64,000 nt of DNA from Peteryoungia algae (GCF_030369675.1 NZ_CP128477.1:124001-188000), one strand, 5' to 3'. Counted from the stretch's first letter, positions 44,709-54,096 are shown. Made by a program: numbers and translations. Notes: generated by a model from the sequence alone, not told the origin.

Positions 44709-46172
44709 ATGACCGCTGCGATGTCCGCGCATCTTGACGACGACCCGTATTCGGCAGGGGCGGCGCCTGCACCGCGACCGGAGGCCGACGCCGCGCTTCT
44801 GCGCGGCATTGTCCAGCGCCTGGCCGAAGAGGCCTCCACGCTGGGTGTCGACCTTGTCGATATCGCTGGCGCCATCCAGGATGTGGCCGGCATTTCCAAA
44901 CGCCATGCCGTCACCTTCGACGGCATCACCCGCACGGCGCTGTCGATCGCCGAAACCAACCGGGACGTCGCCGTCACCCTGCGCGAGACCGACCAGACGG
45001 CCGGGGAGGCGCGTCGCATGCTGACCGACAGCGCCACGCGGCTGACCGGTGCCGTGGACAAGATCGATCACATGGTGTCGACGTCAGAGGAGATCGGCAC
45101 CGAGATCGGCAGCTTTTCGCAGTCGCTGGCCGAGGTCGACAAGGTGGCCGAGGAGATCGGCACGATCGCCCGCCAGACCAACCTTCTTGCGCTGAACGCT
45201 GCCATCGAGGCCGCCCGCGCAGGCGAGGCCGGCAAGGGCTTCGCCGTGGTCGCGGCAGAAGTCCGTGCTCTGGCGCTGCAGACCTCGCAGGCAACGGGCG
45301 CCATCCAGGAAACATTGAACCAGATCCGCGTGAAGATCGTCCGCCTCACCGAAGCCGGGCGTGGTGCAACCGCCAGCGCCCGCGACGTGCGCGAGACTTC
45401 CCAGGCGATGAACGCGTCCTTTACCTCCATGGAACAGGTCATCACCCGCATCCTTGACGGCTCCTCCGCCATGGCCCAGACGACCGATCAGGTCGACCGC
45501 CAGTGCTCGGAATTCGTCGCCACCTTGAGCGACATGTCGGCCGAAGTCCGCCAGTCCGACCATCACCTCCAGCAGACCGCCGGCCGCGTCGACAAGGTCG
45601 TGGCGCTCTCGGAAACACTGATCCAGCTGACGGCGAGCGCCGGCATCCGCACGGCAGACAGCGAGTGGATCGACACTGCAGTTGATGTCGCCGCCCGCAT
45701 CTCGCAGGCGTTCCAGCAGTCCGTGGACAGCGGCCGCATCCGCCAGTCCGACCTCTTCGACCGCAACTACCGCCCGATCCCGGGCACCGATCCCGTGCAG
45801 ATGATGACCGCGTTCACCGAATTCACCGATCAGGTCCTGCCGGCCATTCTGGAGCCGATCGCCGGGTCTTCGGAGCGTATCGGTTTTTGTGCGCCAGTGG
45901 ATGAAAACGGCTACCTGCCGACCCACAACAAGAAGTTTTCCGCCCCGCAGCGTCCGGGCGACACGGTGTGGAACACGGCCAATTGCCGCAACCGCCGCAT
46001 CTTCAACGACCGCGTCGGCCTCGCCGCCGGCCGCTCCACGGCGCCCTTCCTCGTCCAGACCTACCGACGCGACATGGGCGGCGGCAATTTCGTCCTGATG
46101 AAGGACATTTCCGCCCCGATATTCGTCGCAGGGCGCCATTGGGGTGGCCTGAGACTGGCTGTGAAGGTTTAA
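44709..46172 (+). CDS. Soluble methyl-accepting chemotaxis protein with a C-terminal sensory region
   Basis: 487 residues, no membrane segments. The signalling hairpin tip [22 protein letters not shown] starts near residue 148, so the signalling domain is at the N-terminal side, and about 170 residues of a globular region follow it (about 315-487) with [21 protein letters not shown] and [10 protein letters not shown], which I cannot assign firmly. This C-terminal region is likely the sensor. GGAGGAGG lies 6 nt before the ATG. A cytoplasmic role in chemotaxis or a related pathway is expected. Confidence 0.9.
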   Translation: MTAAMSAHLDDDPYSAGAAPAPRPEADAALLRGIVQRLAEEASTLGVDLVDIAGAIQDVAGISKRHAVTFDGITRTALSIAETNRDVAVTLRETDQTAGEARRMLTDSATRLTGAVDKIDHMVSTSEEIGTEIGSFSQSLAEVDKVAEEIGTIARQTNLLALNAAIEAARAGEAGKGFAVVAAEVRALALQTSQATGAIQETLNQIRVKIVRLTEAGRGATASARDVRETSQAMNASFTSMEQVITRILDGSSAMAQTTDQVDRQCSEFVATLSDMSAEVRQSDHHLQQTAGRVDKVVALSETLIQLTASAGIRTADSEWIDTAVDVAARISQAFQQSVDSGRIRQSDLFDRNYRPIPGTDPVQMMTAFTEFTDQVLPAILEPIAGSSERIGFCAPVDENGYLPTHNKKFSAPQRPGDTVWNTANCRNRRIFNDRVGLAAGRSTAPFLVQTYRRDMGGGNFVLMKDISAPIFVAGRHWGGLRLAVKV

Positions 46173-46293
46173 AGCCTCCGCCAAGTCCAGGGGACGACGC
46201 GGCACGCGCCCTGAAGCGCTCCGGCAATGCCGGGGCGTCGACGGATCGAAACGAGCCCTCGACGCTGTCCACCCAATCGCCTAAACCGCTGCC

Positions 46294-46641
46294 ATGCGTA
46301 TCCGCTCCGACATCTTCGTCTCCGCACTCACGCGCCGCGTCTTCTCCGACGGCGGTTATGCCGCTGTCATGCGCAAGGGTTCGGAGGCCTCAGGCGCCAT
46401 CTTCGTTCGCCAGCGGTTCCGGGATGGACTGGAGACGCTCTATGGCCCCGCACCCCAGGCCATGATCGATGACGAGACACGCGACGACCGCATCTTCGAG
46501 CCGCGTCTCCTGCGTGCCGAACCCGAGGCGATCGAGGCCGTGATTGCCCGCGAGCAGAAATTCGACAGTGATTTGTGGCTGGTCGAAATCGAGGTCGAGG
46601 ATCTCGGAACCTATCTGACACTTGCAGATCCGGCACGTTGA
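46294..46641 (+). CDS. DUF1491 protein
   Basis: 115 residues (MRIRSDIFVSALTRRVFSDGGYAAV...). The motifs AVMRKGSEASGAIFVRQRF and REQKFDSDLWLVEIE identify DUF1491, a family found mainly in Rhizobiales and related groups. The function is unknown; it is a small cytoplasmic protein. Confidence 0.88.
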   Translation: MRIRSDIFVSALTRRVFSDGGYAAVMRKGSEASGAIFVRQRFRDGLETLYGPAPQAMIDDETRDDRIFEPRLLRAEPEAIEAVIAREQKFDSDLWLVEIEVEDLGTYLTLADPAR

Positions 46642-46749
46642 GCGATCCTGCCGGTCGTTCAGGGGCAAGGTAGGTACAAGGCCGGCTGAGGCGCCGACCC
46701 GGCACAGAAGCGGCCGTACGACCGTCTTCTGCTGTCGACTGTCCGATTC

Positions 46750-47934
46750 CTAGGCCTTGCGCACCCTCGGCATCTGGCGCCCGTAGTCGTCAACCACAGG
46801 CTGATGCTTGGCCGAGGCCTGGTTTGCGGCCGTAAGGCCCATTGCCGGCTGAGCTGCCGGCTGGCCCGGTGCTTCCGGGCTGAGGTCCTCGCCGGCAAAC
46901 GTATAGCGATCGGCGCGGATCCAGCTGTCGATCCGGGCTTCCGCCTGATCGGGGTCGATACTGAAGAGCAGGTGTTCCGCGCGGCTTTCGCCATTTTCCC
47001 GGCGGGCGAGATGCGGATAGATATGTTCGAGGACAAAGATCGCTTCCCGATCATCCATCGCCACGCCCGAAAGTGTCGTCGCGAGCTGTCGGCCGGAAAT
47101 GTCGAGCAGGATGCGCTCGGCCAGCCAGCGGCTGGAGGAAAGCAGATCGGCAAGCGTGGTGGCGAAGAAACCGCCGTCATGCGACCGCGCGAAGCGCACG
47201 AGAAGCGCCGTCTGCAGCGGTGTCGCCTGGCGCCGGCCCAGCCGGTCGCTGGCGGCCGGACGCTGCTGATAGGCCATGCGCTTGATCGTCTGGCGCAGTG
47301 CCTCTTCACGGCTGTGATCGCCGGGCGTGGCCGCCTCGGGCATGGCTGGCTCGACCTTGGCGACAATCGTCTCGCTCAAAGCTGCCGTGCCGGCTTTGGC
47401 GCCCGGCAGATCGGCCATGGTGAGATCCGTCATCACCCTGTCGAAGCTCGACGGCTTGGCCGGTTCTTGCGGTGTAGCCTTCGTCTCGTCGGTCCGGGCT
47501 TTCTCCGGGCGCGGCGGCAGCGCGTGGCGCAAGGATACGAGCGCGTCGATCACGGTCGGCGACAGCCGCTCGCGCTTGACGATGGCGCGCGCATGGTCGG
47601 CGCCTTGCGTGCGGGCGATCATGATCAGCATGTCGTCGGACAGCGCAGGGGAGGCGGCGAGGAAGGGAGCGGCGATCGCGATCGGTTGGCTGGCGATGAA
47701 AGCGGCGATCGAGAGCGGCAGGCTCGGGCTCTGCGAGAGCGCAGCGACCGCTTCGCGGCGAGCCTCCACCGACGAGCCGGCAAAGAGCGGCTGGAACAGT
47801 TCGGCAAATTGTCGGAGTTCGGACCTGCCGGGGAAGGAGAGCGCCTGGAAACTCGTGACCGTGGCCATCAGAACGACATCCTTGTTCCGCGCGCCGGCCG
47901 GCTTCTCAAGCTCCCTGAACTGTTCGCTCACCAC
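46750..47934 (-). CDS. DUF2336 protein
   Basis: About 394 residues, helical and HEAT-like, with repeats such as LSQSPSLPLSIAAFIASQP and ASPALSDDMLIMIARTQG typical of DUF2336 proteins of alphaproteobacteria. The start is a GTG at 47934 after GGAG; TTG at 47952 or GTG at 47931 are alternatives. It may be a scaffold protein; no catalytic residue is visible. A near-consensus CtrA site (TTAG-N7-TTAA) lies 50 nt upstream. Confidence 0.85.
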   Translation of the reverse strand: MVSEQFRELEKPAGARNKDVVLMATVTSFQALSFPGRSELRQFAELFQPLFAGSSVEARREAVAALSQSPSLPLSIAAFIASQPIAIAAPFLAASPALSDDMLIMIARTQGADHARAIVKRERLSPTVIDALVSLRHALPPRPEKARTDETKATPQEPAKPSSFDRVMTDLTMADLPGAKAGTAALSETIVAKVEPAMPEAATPGDHSREEALRQTIKRMAYQQRPAASDRLGRRQATPLQTALLVRFARSHDGGFFATTLADLLSSSRWLAERILLDISGRQLATTLSGVAMDDREAIFVLEHIYPHLARRENGESRAEHLLFSIDPDQAEARIDSWIRADRYTFAGEDLSPEAPGQPAAQPAMGLTAANQASAKHQPVVDDYGRQMPRVRKA

Positions 47935-47983
47935 AAACCCACTCCAACGCAATACAGATGTGTGTGAGAATAGAACGAATTTG

Positions 47984-47998
47984 TTAGCAAGCTGTTAA
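47984..47998. promoter_or_regulatory. CtrA-like site (TTAG-N7-TTAA)
   Basis: TTAGCAAGCTGTTAA (47984-47998) matches the CtrA consensus TTAA-N7-TTAA with one change. It lies 50 nt upstream of the likely start of the DUF2336 gene, on the promoter side. Confidence 0.35.
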
Positions 47999-48253
47999 CT
48001 AACCTATGGCTTCTTGTGAGCAGGCGGATGGTCGAGGTTGATGATTCGCCGCATGTTTCCGATATTAGGCATATGCGTACCCCGGCCGTGGGGTGAACCG
48101 CGACAGGGGCACGCGTCTGAGAAAGGCGCAGATGATCCCGGTGCGTGTGAGACTTTCCGCTGCATGAACCGGATGTGCCGGCCCTCTTGAACAGAGGGCA
48201 GGGCGAGATGACGTCTCGACCCTCTCGATCTTTCTTCTCGAAAGGAGACGAGC
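47999..48253. other. Intergenic region upstream of the small gene at 48254
   Basis: About 255 nt without a supported gene; only a short inverted pair near 48095 (CCCCGGCCGTGGGG) is visible. Confidence 0.35.
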
Positions 48254-48466
48254 ATGGCGGATATCATCAGGATTTCGGATCGGCTGAACGACTCGCGCCG
48301 GCCGACCCGTTCGGGCGATCAGAAGGCCGAGATCCTCTTCTTCACTGGCATCCGCTACGAGCGGCTGGACCAAAACTCCATATGGCCGCGGGTGGAACTG
48401 CCAACCTTGCCCGTATTGCCCGCGCCGCAGGGACCCGTCTTCGGCCCCGGCCGTCGCCCCGGCTGA
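48254..48466 (+). CDS. Small conserved rhizobial protein of unknown function
   Basis: 70 residues, MADIIRISDRLNDSRRPTRS at the start, then the conserved core EILFFTGIRYERLD and a Pro-rich tail. AAAGGAGA precedes the ATG by 6 nt. Similar short proteins with the ILFFTG core occur in related genomes; no function is known. Confidence 0.7.
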   Translation: MADIIRISDRLNDSRRPTRSGDQKAEILFFTGIRYERLDQNSIWPRVELPTLPVLPAPQGPVFGPGRRPG

Positions 48467-48749
48467 CGGGGGGCTTGCCGCCGCGTCTGAATGCGGCCGC
48501 ACGGCTGCCGATTTCGGCCGCGACCAGGCATGGGGTGCGCCGCCAATTGCTGCGCTGTTTCCCCCAGACGATGCTGCGCTGGCTTGGCCGCACGGCTTGT
48601 GTGCAATCTGCCGACATCGGAGCCGGCGTTCATAAAGTCTAAATTACCAATATTTTATAGAATAAATTGCGGAGCCGCATCAGGTCCGCGGGCGATGCCT
48701 CCAGGCCTTGTCTCGAAGCATCTCTGATGTGGAGCCGCGTTGAAGTGCC

Positions 48750-49679
48750 ATGCTGGTAAAAGTTGCCAAGGACCGAATCCGCAAAGGCATGTTCGTGGAA
48801 AGCGTTGCCTGTCCCAGCCTCGAATTTGCGCGCCGCCGGTTCCTCGTCAAGACCGACGCCGAACTTGCCGCCATCCGCGCAACCTCCGCACTTGATGTGT
48901 CGATCAATGTGCAGCTCGGCCTCGATCCGGACGGGCGCAGGCCAAAGACCGGCAAATCGACGCCGCCGGCGGATATGGTGCGGATCGAGGCGGTCCGCAG
49001 CGAAACCTCCCAATCGGCGATGGCCTTGCGGGCGAGTCTCGGCAGTCTCGCGGTCGGCGGCTCGCTGGACATGGCGGACCTCTCGCAGGCGGCGGAGATC
49101 AATGCCGGCATCTGGTCCGACAACACGGTCATCGCGCTGGAAGTCACCCGATTGAAGAGCAAGGACGAGACGACCTATGTCCATTCGCTTGCGGTGAGTG
49201 GCTTGATGACGCTTCTCGCCCGATCGCTCGGGATGGACGAGGAAACGACCGGCATCCTGGGCGTCGCCGGCATGCTGCACGACATCGGCAAGCTGCTCAT
49301 TCCAAACGAGATCCTGACCAAGCCCGGCAAGCTCACGGATCAGGAACGCCGCCTCATCCGCAATCATCCCGAAGCCGGTTATCACCTGCTCAGGTCCCAT
49401 CCGGACCTGCCTCCCGTCGTGCTCGACATATGCCGCCTGCACCACGAGGCGCTGGATGGCTCCGGCTATCCGCTGGGCCTGAAGAAGGAGGATCTGAGCC
49501 TGCCCGTGCGTTTGAGCACGGTCTGCGATGTCTTCGAGGCGCTCACGGCGGTCCGGCCCTACAAGCGCCCCTGGACGTCCACGGAAGCGCTGGACTGGAT
49601 GTTCGAAAGGCCCCAGATATTCGATCGCAAGCTGGTCATACGGCTTGGCAGCGTGCTCACCGATGCGCCACTCCAGTGA
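48750..49679 (+). CDS. HD-GYP domain protein, probable cyclic-di-GMP phosphodiesterase
   Basis: 309 residues. A short N-terminal DUF3391-type region (about 1-50) precedes the HD-GYP domain: HxxL start YVHSLAVSGLM (His145), MLHDIGK (His177, Asp178), and HHEALDGSGYPLG with Gly239-Tyr240-Pro241. The metal ligands are intact, so cyclic-di-GMP hydrolysis is expected, lowering the second messenger that controls motility and biofilm. The GGDEF gene at 55700 may supply the opposing activity. Confidence 0.92.
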   Translation: MLVKVAKDRIRKGMFVESVACPSLEFARRRFLVKTDAELAAIRATSALDVSINVQLGLDPDGRRPKTGKSTPPADMVRIEAVRSETSQSAMALRASLGSLAVGGSLDMADLSQAAEINAGIWSDNTVIALEVTRLKSKDETTYVHSLAVSGLMTLLARSLGMDEETTGILGVAGMLHDIGKLLIPNEILTKPGKLTDQERRLIRNHPEAGYHLLRSHPDLPPVVLDICRLHHEALDGSGYPLGLKKEDLSLPVRLSTVCDVFEALTAVRPYKRPWTSTEALDWMFERPQIFDRKLVIRLGSVLTDAPLQ

Positions 49680-49691
49680 GCCGGCATGCCC

Positions 49692-50243
49692 TCAGCGGCC
49701 CGTGAAGGGGAGGCATTCCGCTTCGGCGAGAAAGGCCTCGGCTTCCGGCTCGTAGCTTGCCTGCGGGGCAAGCACCCGCAGCACAACATAACCCTCCGTG
49801 CCCGGATGTTCGACGAGGATCGTCTCGGCCAGTGCGGCAATCGGTGTTTTCCTGAGCTGCGCGACCTGGACCGGCGTGGCCACCAGAACGTCGAGATCGC
49901 CCGCCACCGAGGTGCGGTCATTCATCGAAAAGACCTCGTTGGCATCCCGGTCGTAGATCGCGACCGACCAGAAATCGACGTCGCCACCCAGCGCCACCAG
50001 CGAGAGCGGCTGGCGCTCGATGTCGAAATGGCAGACGGCGACGCGCAGATAGGGATCGATGCTCGAGAGCCCGACGCTGTCTGGGCTCGCCGAAAGTGCA
50101 TGGAAGACGAAGGGCACGCCCTCCGAGGTCACCCGCGTATAGGCGTCGCGACCGGTGAAATGCGGCACGCCGAGAATGATGATGATGTGCAGCAGGATAG
50201 CGCCGAACAGGCCCGTCACGGCAGCATAGAGAAGCTTGTTCAT
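49692..50243 (-). CDS. Membrane-anchored protein, DUF1254-like
   Basis: 183 residues: one N-terminal membrane segment (about 5-25, LLYAAVTGLFGAILLHIIIIL), then a soluble domain with FDIERQPLSLVALGGDVDFWSVAIYDRDANEVFSMNDRT, a pattern shared with DUF1254 proteins. The ATG at 50243 overlaps the stop of the DUF1214 gene by 4 nt (ATGA), so the pair is co-translated and probably forms one functional unit, as DUF1254 and DUF1214 are often fused. Confidence 0.83.
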   Translation of the reverse strand: MNKLLYAAVTGLFGAILLHIIIILGVPHFTGRDAYTRVTSEGVPFVFHALSASPDSVGLSSIDPYLRVAVCHFDIERQPLSLVALGGDVDFWSVAIYDRDANEVFSMNDRTSVAGDLDVLVATPVQVAQLRKTPIAALAETILVEHPGTEGYVVLRVLAPQASYEPEAEAFLAEAECLPFTGR

Positions 50244-50824
50244 TGGCCGCACCCGATCTGCTCGATCACCGGCATGGACAGCCCGGAAAGCCCCGTGGAG
50301 GCGGCAGCCGGGGTGTCGAGCAGCGTCAGCACGAGCTGGAAGGCACCCGTATCGGGAATGGCGAGCCAGTTGCCGGCCTTCGCCGTGCGCGAGATCACGA
50401 TGTCGAACGAGCCGTCGCGGCGTCTCAGAACCGTCTGCGAATTCTTCGCCGTCGGAAGCTCGGGCCCGGCATTCAGCGGATTGCCCTCGGCATCCGCCGC
50501 ATAGAGCGTCCAGAGCCTGGTTGTCGGCGTACGCCCGCTCATCCGGTAGGAACAGGTGCCCGTCAGCGTCAGGCCCTCGGCATCGCGCAAGGCCGTGAAT
50601 TGCAGCCCCTCCGCCGACCCGTAGAGCAATCGTCCGCCCTTGGCCCGATGCGCCTTGGCATAAGGATCCGCCGATGCCATCTGCGCCGCCGGAAAAGCCC
50701 GCCAGCCGGCCACCTCGATCGCTCCGAAACCAACAGAGGCATTCAGCATCGAAAGCGCCGAAAGCACCCCGCCCGCAAAGGCGATGATGAGGGCGATGGC
50801 GATGATGAGCGGAGCACGAAACAC
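50240..50824 (-). CDS. DUF1214 protein
   Basis: 194 residues. A signal-anchor (about 5-25) precedes a beta-rich domain with LTGTCSYRMSGRTPTTRLWTLYAADAEGNPL and FDIVISRTAKAGNWLAIPD, matching DUF1214, which is often found as one half of DUF1254-DUF1214 proteins. The start is a GTG at 50824 with a weak ribosome site. The partner is encoded directly downstream. Both are probably periplasmic and of unknown function. Confidence 0.85.
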   Translation of the reverse strand: MFRAPLIIAIALIIAFAGGVLSALSMLNASVGFGAIEVAGWRAFPAAQMASADPYAKAHRAKGGRLLYGSAEGLQFTALRDAEGLTLTGTCSYRMSGRTPTTRLWTLYAADAEGNPLNAGPELPTAKNSQTVLRRRDGSFDIVISRTAKAGNWLAIPDTGAFQLVLTLLDTPAAASTGLSGLSMPVIEQIGCGQ

Positions 50825-50950
50825 GGGCGGGACGAAACCTCGGGAAGCGGGCGCCAGGCGCCATGCGATGGAGCCCGAGGCGTATCACTGATTCGGGGGT
50901 GAGGGAAGTTTGGGGGCGTGGAGTGAATGGAAAGCAAAGGTAGGGCAATA

Positions 50951-51061
50951 GCCCCTCATCCGCCTGCCGGCACCTTCTCCCCGCGAGCGGGGAGAAGGCC
51001 GAGACCGAGACCGCTTGCTCCATCCTCTCCCCGCCTGCGGGGAGAGGGCAGGGTGAGGGGC
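50951..51061. repeat. RIME-like intergenic mosaic element
   Basis: A 111-bp element with outer inverted arms GCCCCTCA/TGAGGGGC and two inner palindromes: CTTCTCCCCG/CGGGGAGAAG (about 50974-50996) and CCTCTCCCCGC/GCGGGGAGAGG (51024-51047). This twin-palindrome layout is that of the Rhizobium-specific intergenic mosaic elements. It lies between genes and does not code. Confidence 0.8.
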
Positions 51062-51108
51062 TTTTACCCCACTGAGTGCGGCCTGACGGAACCTTCGCTC
51101 CGAATGTC

Positions 51109-51486
51109 CTAACGCAAAACCCCCGCCGCCAGCGCCCGCTGGATCCCGCGCACATCCGTGCCCTTCTTCAGCGTCTTGGTCACCGGCGCCTCTGCGCCCG
51201 AAACCCAGATCTTCAACTCGCTGTCGAGATCGAACGTACCGGCGGTCTCGACGGAAAAACGGGTGATCGCCCGGTAGGGCACCGACATATAGTCCACTTT
51301 CGAGCCGGTGATGCCCTGCACGTCGATCAGGATCAGTCGCTTGTCGGTGAAGACGAAGACATCGCGGATAACACGGAAGGCGAGCCCGACCTGCTCGCCA
51401 TCGATCAGGACGCCGTCGAGGCGTTGAGCGAGATCGGTCGGATCGACGCTCGATTCATGGCCAAGCAATCCGTCGAACAGTCCCAT
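51109..51486 (-). CDS. PH-domain (bPH_1) protein
   Basis: 125 residues, MGLFDGLLGHESSVDPTDLA at the start and a single PH-like fold with VIRDVFVFTDKRLILIDVQG and a basic C-terminus. Bacterial PH domains (PF08000 type) bind lipids or proteins; the role is unknown. ATG at 51486 is preceded by GGAGG; further ATGs at 51489 and 51492 are in the same run. Confidence 0.88.
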   Translation of the reverse strand: MGLFDGLLGHESSVDPTDLAQRLDGVLIDGEQVGLAFRVIRDVFVFTDKRLILIDVQGITGSKVDYMSVPYRAITRFSVETAGTFDLDSELKIWVSGAEAPVTKTLKKGTDVRGIQRALAAGVLR

Positions 51487-51564
51487 CATCATCCTCCACT
51501 TGTGTCGGAGCGGAAATGGGGAGGCGCGACGGAGCCGTCAAGTTCGATGCCGCCGCGCTTTCGC

Positions 51565-52101
51565 CTACACCTTCTCGCAGAAGGCGATTCGGTTGCTGAA
51601 CGGATCGGTGACCGTCATCTGCAATCCCCAGGGCGCCTCTTCCAACCCCGGTTTCAGATAGCGATAGTCCTTGGCCGTAAGTTCCGCATGAAAGACCTTC
51701 ACACCGCGCATCCAGGTGAAGGCCTTGGCGCCGGGCGATGCGTCTCCCGCATGTTCCGACAGATGTAGGATGCAATCGCCCCGCGAAACCTGGCAATACA
51801 GCGGAAAGTTCTCGCCGAAGCGGTGCTCGAAATCGACGGAAAAACCGAGATAGTCCCTGTAGAATTCCATCGCCTTGTCGACGTCGAAAATGCGGAAGAT
51901 CGGGATCGGCGGCTGGAAGGCCGCTTCCGTGTCTTGTTGCTCGTCCGCCTCGATCCGCGCGGCGAGAATGTTCCATTGGTCGACACCCAACTGCTTTGCA
52001 ACAAGTTCCAGAGCGAGGGAGTAACTGACGTCGAGCTTGGATTTCGCCAGTTCAGCCTTGAGCGTTCTGGCCATCAGTTTTGCGTCACGAAAGTCGCGCA
52101 T
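51565..52101 (-). CDS. Glyoxalase/bleomycin-resistance (VOC) superfamily protein
   Basis: 178 residues. The N-terminal helical part (about 1-50, DAKLMARTLKAELAKSKLD) is followed by a VOC domain with RIFDVDKAMEFYRDYLGFSVDFEHRF and a C-terminal GLQMTVTDPFSNRIAFCEKV. His and Glu at the usual metal positions are only partly present, so it may be a binding protein rather than an enzyme. GGAAAG lies before the ATG at 52101; a TTG at 52131 is less likely. Confidence 0.85.
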   Translation of the reverse strand: MRDFRDAKLMARTLKAELAKSKLDVSYSLALELVAKQLGVDQWNILAARIEADEQQDTEAAFQPPIPIFRIFDVDKAMEFYRDYLGFSVDFEHRFGENFPLYCQVSRGDCILHLSEHAGDASPGAKAFTWMRGVKVFHAELTAKDYRYLKPGLEEAPWGLQMTVTDPFSNRIAFCEKV

Positions 52102-52379
52102 GGTCTTTCCGTCCTCGGTGGCAACAGTCAAACCAGTGTCCGCGTCTGCTGATCCGTCGCCAGTTTCCGGAGAGGGAAAGGATGAGAATGCCGTCTGGTG
52201 ATGCGTTCACCATAGCGTTCGCAAGGGAACGCCGCGGAGCGGCAGGCTGCATCGGCCTTTCGCACAAGCTAGGCCGCATCTGGCCCGGACGCAAGATGCA
52301 AAATCGGATAGCCGGCCTTCACCCGCCCGCCGCCATGCGCTATCTGGTCATCCGACAACCAATCTTGAGGAGGATCATC

Positions 52380-53273
52380 ATGGGCAAGCGGATCGTATTC
52401 ACCGGCGGCAGTGGCAAGGCAGGGCGCCATGTCGTGCCCTATCTCCTGGACAAGGGCCACAAGGTGCTCAACGTCGACCGCGCCGTGCTCGACGTGGCAG
52501 GCGTACATACGCTTCTGACCGACGTGACGGATGCCGGCCAGGTCTACAACGCGCTGTCCTGCCATTTCGGCTATGACGGCTATGAAGAGGCCGGCGGGCC
52601 GAAGCCGGTCGATGCCGTCGTGCATTTCGCCGCCGTCCCCCGCATCCTCATGCATCCCGACAACACGACTTTCGCCGACAACACGGTCTCGACCTATAAT
52701 GTCATCGAGGCCGCTGCCAAGCTCGGCATCCGGAAGGTCATCATCGCCTCGTCGGAAACCACCTATGGCGTCTGCTTTGCCGAAGGCGACAAGGACTACC
52801 ACGAGTTTCCGCTCACCGAGGACTACGACACCGACCCGATGGACAGCTACGGTCTCTCCAAGGTGGTCAACGAAAAGACCGCCCGCGCCTTTGCCATGCG
52901 CTATGGCATCGACGTCTATGCGCTCCGCATCGGCAATGTCATCGCCCCCGAGGAATATTCGGCATTTCCGGGCTATCTCGCCGACCCGCCGTGCCGCAAG
53001 CGCAATGCCTGGTCCTATATCGACGCCCGCGATCTCGGCCAGATTGTCGATCTCTGCGTGAAGAAGGATGGCCTGGGCTTCCAGGTTTTCAACGCGGTCA
53101 ACGACACGATCACCGCGACGATCCCCACCCGGGAATTTCTCGCCAAATATGCGCCGAACACGCCGATCACGGGCGATCTCGACGGCTTTGCGGCGCCGCT
53201 TTCCAACGCCAAGATCCGCGAAGTGCTGGGCTTCAGGGAAGAGCACGACTGGCGCAAATACGTCAACGTCTGA
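52380..53273 (+). CDS. NAD-dependent epimerase/dehydratase (extended SDR)
   Basis: 297 residues. The nucleotide motif FTGGSGKAGRH (about 6-16), HFAAVPRI, SSETTYG and the catalytic Tyr in SYGLSKVVNE (YxxxK) mark an extended SDR of the GalE type. It lacks any adjacent glycan genes, so the sugar nucleotide or other substrate is unknown. AGGAGG lies 6 nt before the ATG; the frame is open further upstream without a ribosome site. Confidence 0.9.
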   Translation: MGKRIVFTGGSGKAGRHVVPYLLDKGHKVLNVDRAVLDVAGVHTLLTDVTDAGQVYNALSCHFGYDGYEEAGGPKPVDAVVHFAAVPRILMHPDNTTFADNTVSTYNVIEAAAKLGIRKVIIASSETTYGVCFAEGDKDYHEFPLTEDYDTDPMDSYGLSKVVNEKTARAFAMRYGIDVYALRIGNVIAPEEYSAFPGYLADPPCRKRNAWSYIDARDLGQIVDLCVKKDGLGFQVFNAVNDTITATIPTREFLAKYAPNTPITGDLDGFAAPLSNAKIREVLGFREEHDWRKYVNV

Positions 53274-53354
53274 CGGCTGGAACCCGTTGCGGCCGGTCGG
53301 CCCTCCGATGCGGAGGGCCCGGCCGATGACGGCGGAGTTGGCGGGGGCGCAGCC

Positions 53355-53388
53355 TAAAAAAAGTCCCCCCGAATCGGGAGGTCTTTTG
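53355..53388 (+). terminator. Weak terminator-like hairpin
   Basis: A stem of AAGTCCCCCCG with CGGGAGGTCTT (mismatches in the middle) is followed by TT and an AT-rich stretch, 80 nt after the epimerase gene. Confidence 0.35.
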
Positions 53389-53470
53389 TATATGAGGAAT
53401 ATAGAAAACCCCTCGATCCATGGGGGGTGCAGCCGCGGCGCCAGAAGGTGACGTCTTGCCCGAGAAACGC

Positions 53471-53722
53471 ATGGAAATCGCCAACATCGCGCAGACGGAG
53501 ATCTGCGGGCGAAACTACGTTTCCTTCGATGTCGCGATGAACGGCCATGTCATCTCGACGGTCGATGCGCCGCTGCTGTCGGGGCGCATTCTCTGGTCCC
53601 ATGCCGCCATTCACGGTTTCGGTGATTTCGATCGCTGCGAAAGGACGATGCTGGAGGCCGAGATCGACCGGGCGCTCGGCGACGAGGCCCCGCGCGCCGA
53701 GGACCACCTCTTGAAGCACTGA
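53471..53722 (+). CDS. Small protein of unknown function
   Basis: 83 residues from ATG 53471 (MEIANIAQTEICGRNYVSFD...). It is amphipathic and globular-looking without signal or membrane segment. The ribosome site is weak (CGAGAAACGC), and a TTG at 53456 with AAGG upstream is possible. It lies alone between the epimerase and YciI genes. I do not recognise the family. Confidence 0.55.
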   Translation: MEIANIAQTEICGRNYVSFDVAMNGHVISTVDAPLLSGRILWSHAAIHGFGDFDRCERTMLEAEIDRALGDEAPRAEDHLLKH

Positions 53723-53808
53723 TCCGTTACGGCCTCAAGCGATCCGGCGGGGTGAAGTCATCAGCGGATTGAGCCAAGGTGGCGGCAACCCGCCGATTGC
53801 GGCAGGCA

Positions 53809-54096
53809 TCAGCCCTTCAGAAAGGCCAGTCGCTCATCTGTGCGTCCCGGCTGCACTTCATGGATCTCTGCGTCGACGACAGCTTCCGCGACGAAAGGGT
53901 CCTGTTCGACAATAGCCTTGATCTCGGCATGATCGGCGCCATGAGCGAGGATCATGCCTCCCGCCTGAGGTTGCAGGCTGCCGGCCACGAGAAAAAGCCC
54001 GCGTTCGAAGCCTTGCTGGAGCCAGGCATTGTGGGCGGCCATGAGTTCGCCGGCCTTCGCCCTGTTCGTGGAAAAGCGCAGGAAAATGATGAACAT
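53809..54096 (-). CDS. YciI-family protein
   Basis: 95 residues. FIIFLRFSTNRAKAGELMAAHNAWLQ and GGMILAHGADHAEIKAIVEQDPFV are the YCII signature, a small alpha-beta fold related to muconolactone isomerase-like enzymes. Start ATG at 54096 follows CAGGAGG. It lies 24 nt downstream of the TetR gene on the same strand, so it is in its operon and probably part of its target set. Confidence 0.9.
   Translation of the reverse strand: MFIIFLRFSTNRAKAGELMAAHNAWLQQGFERGLFLVAGSLQPQAGGMILAHGADHAEIKAIVEQDPFVAEAVVDAEIHEVQPGRTDERLAFLKG

Noticed and set aside
48004-48267. Minus-strand frame of 87 codons upstream of the small gene at 48254.
   Set aside because: No ribosome site, and composition is unlike a protein.
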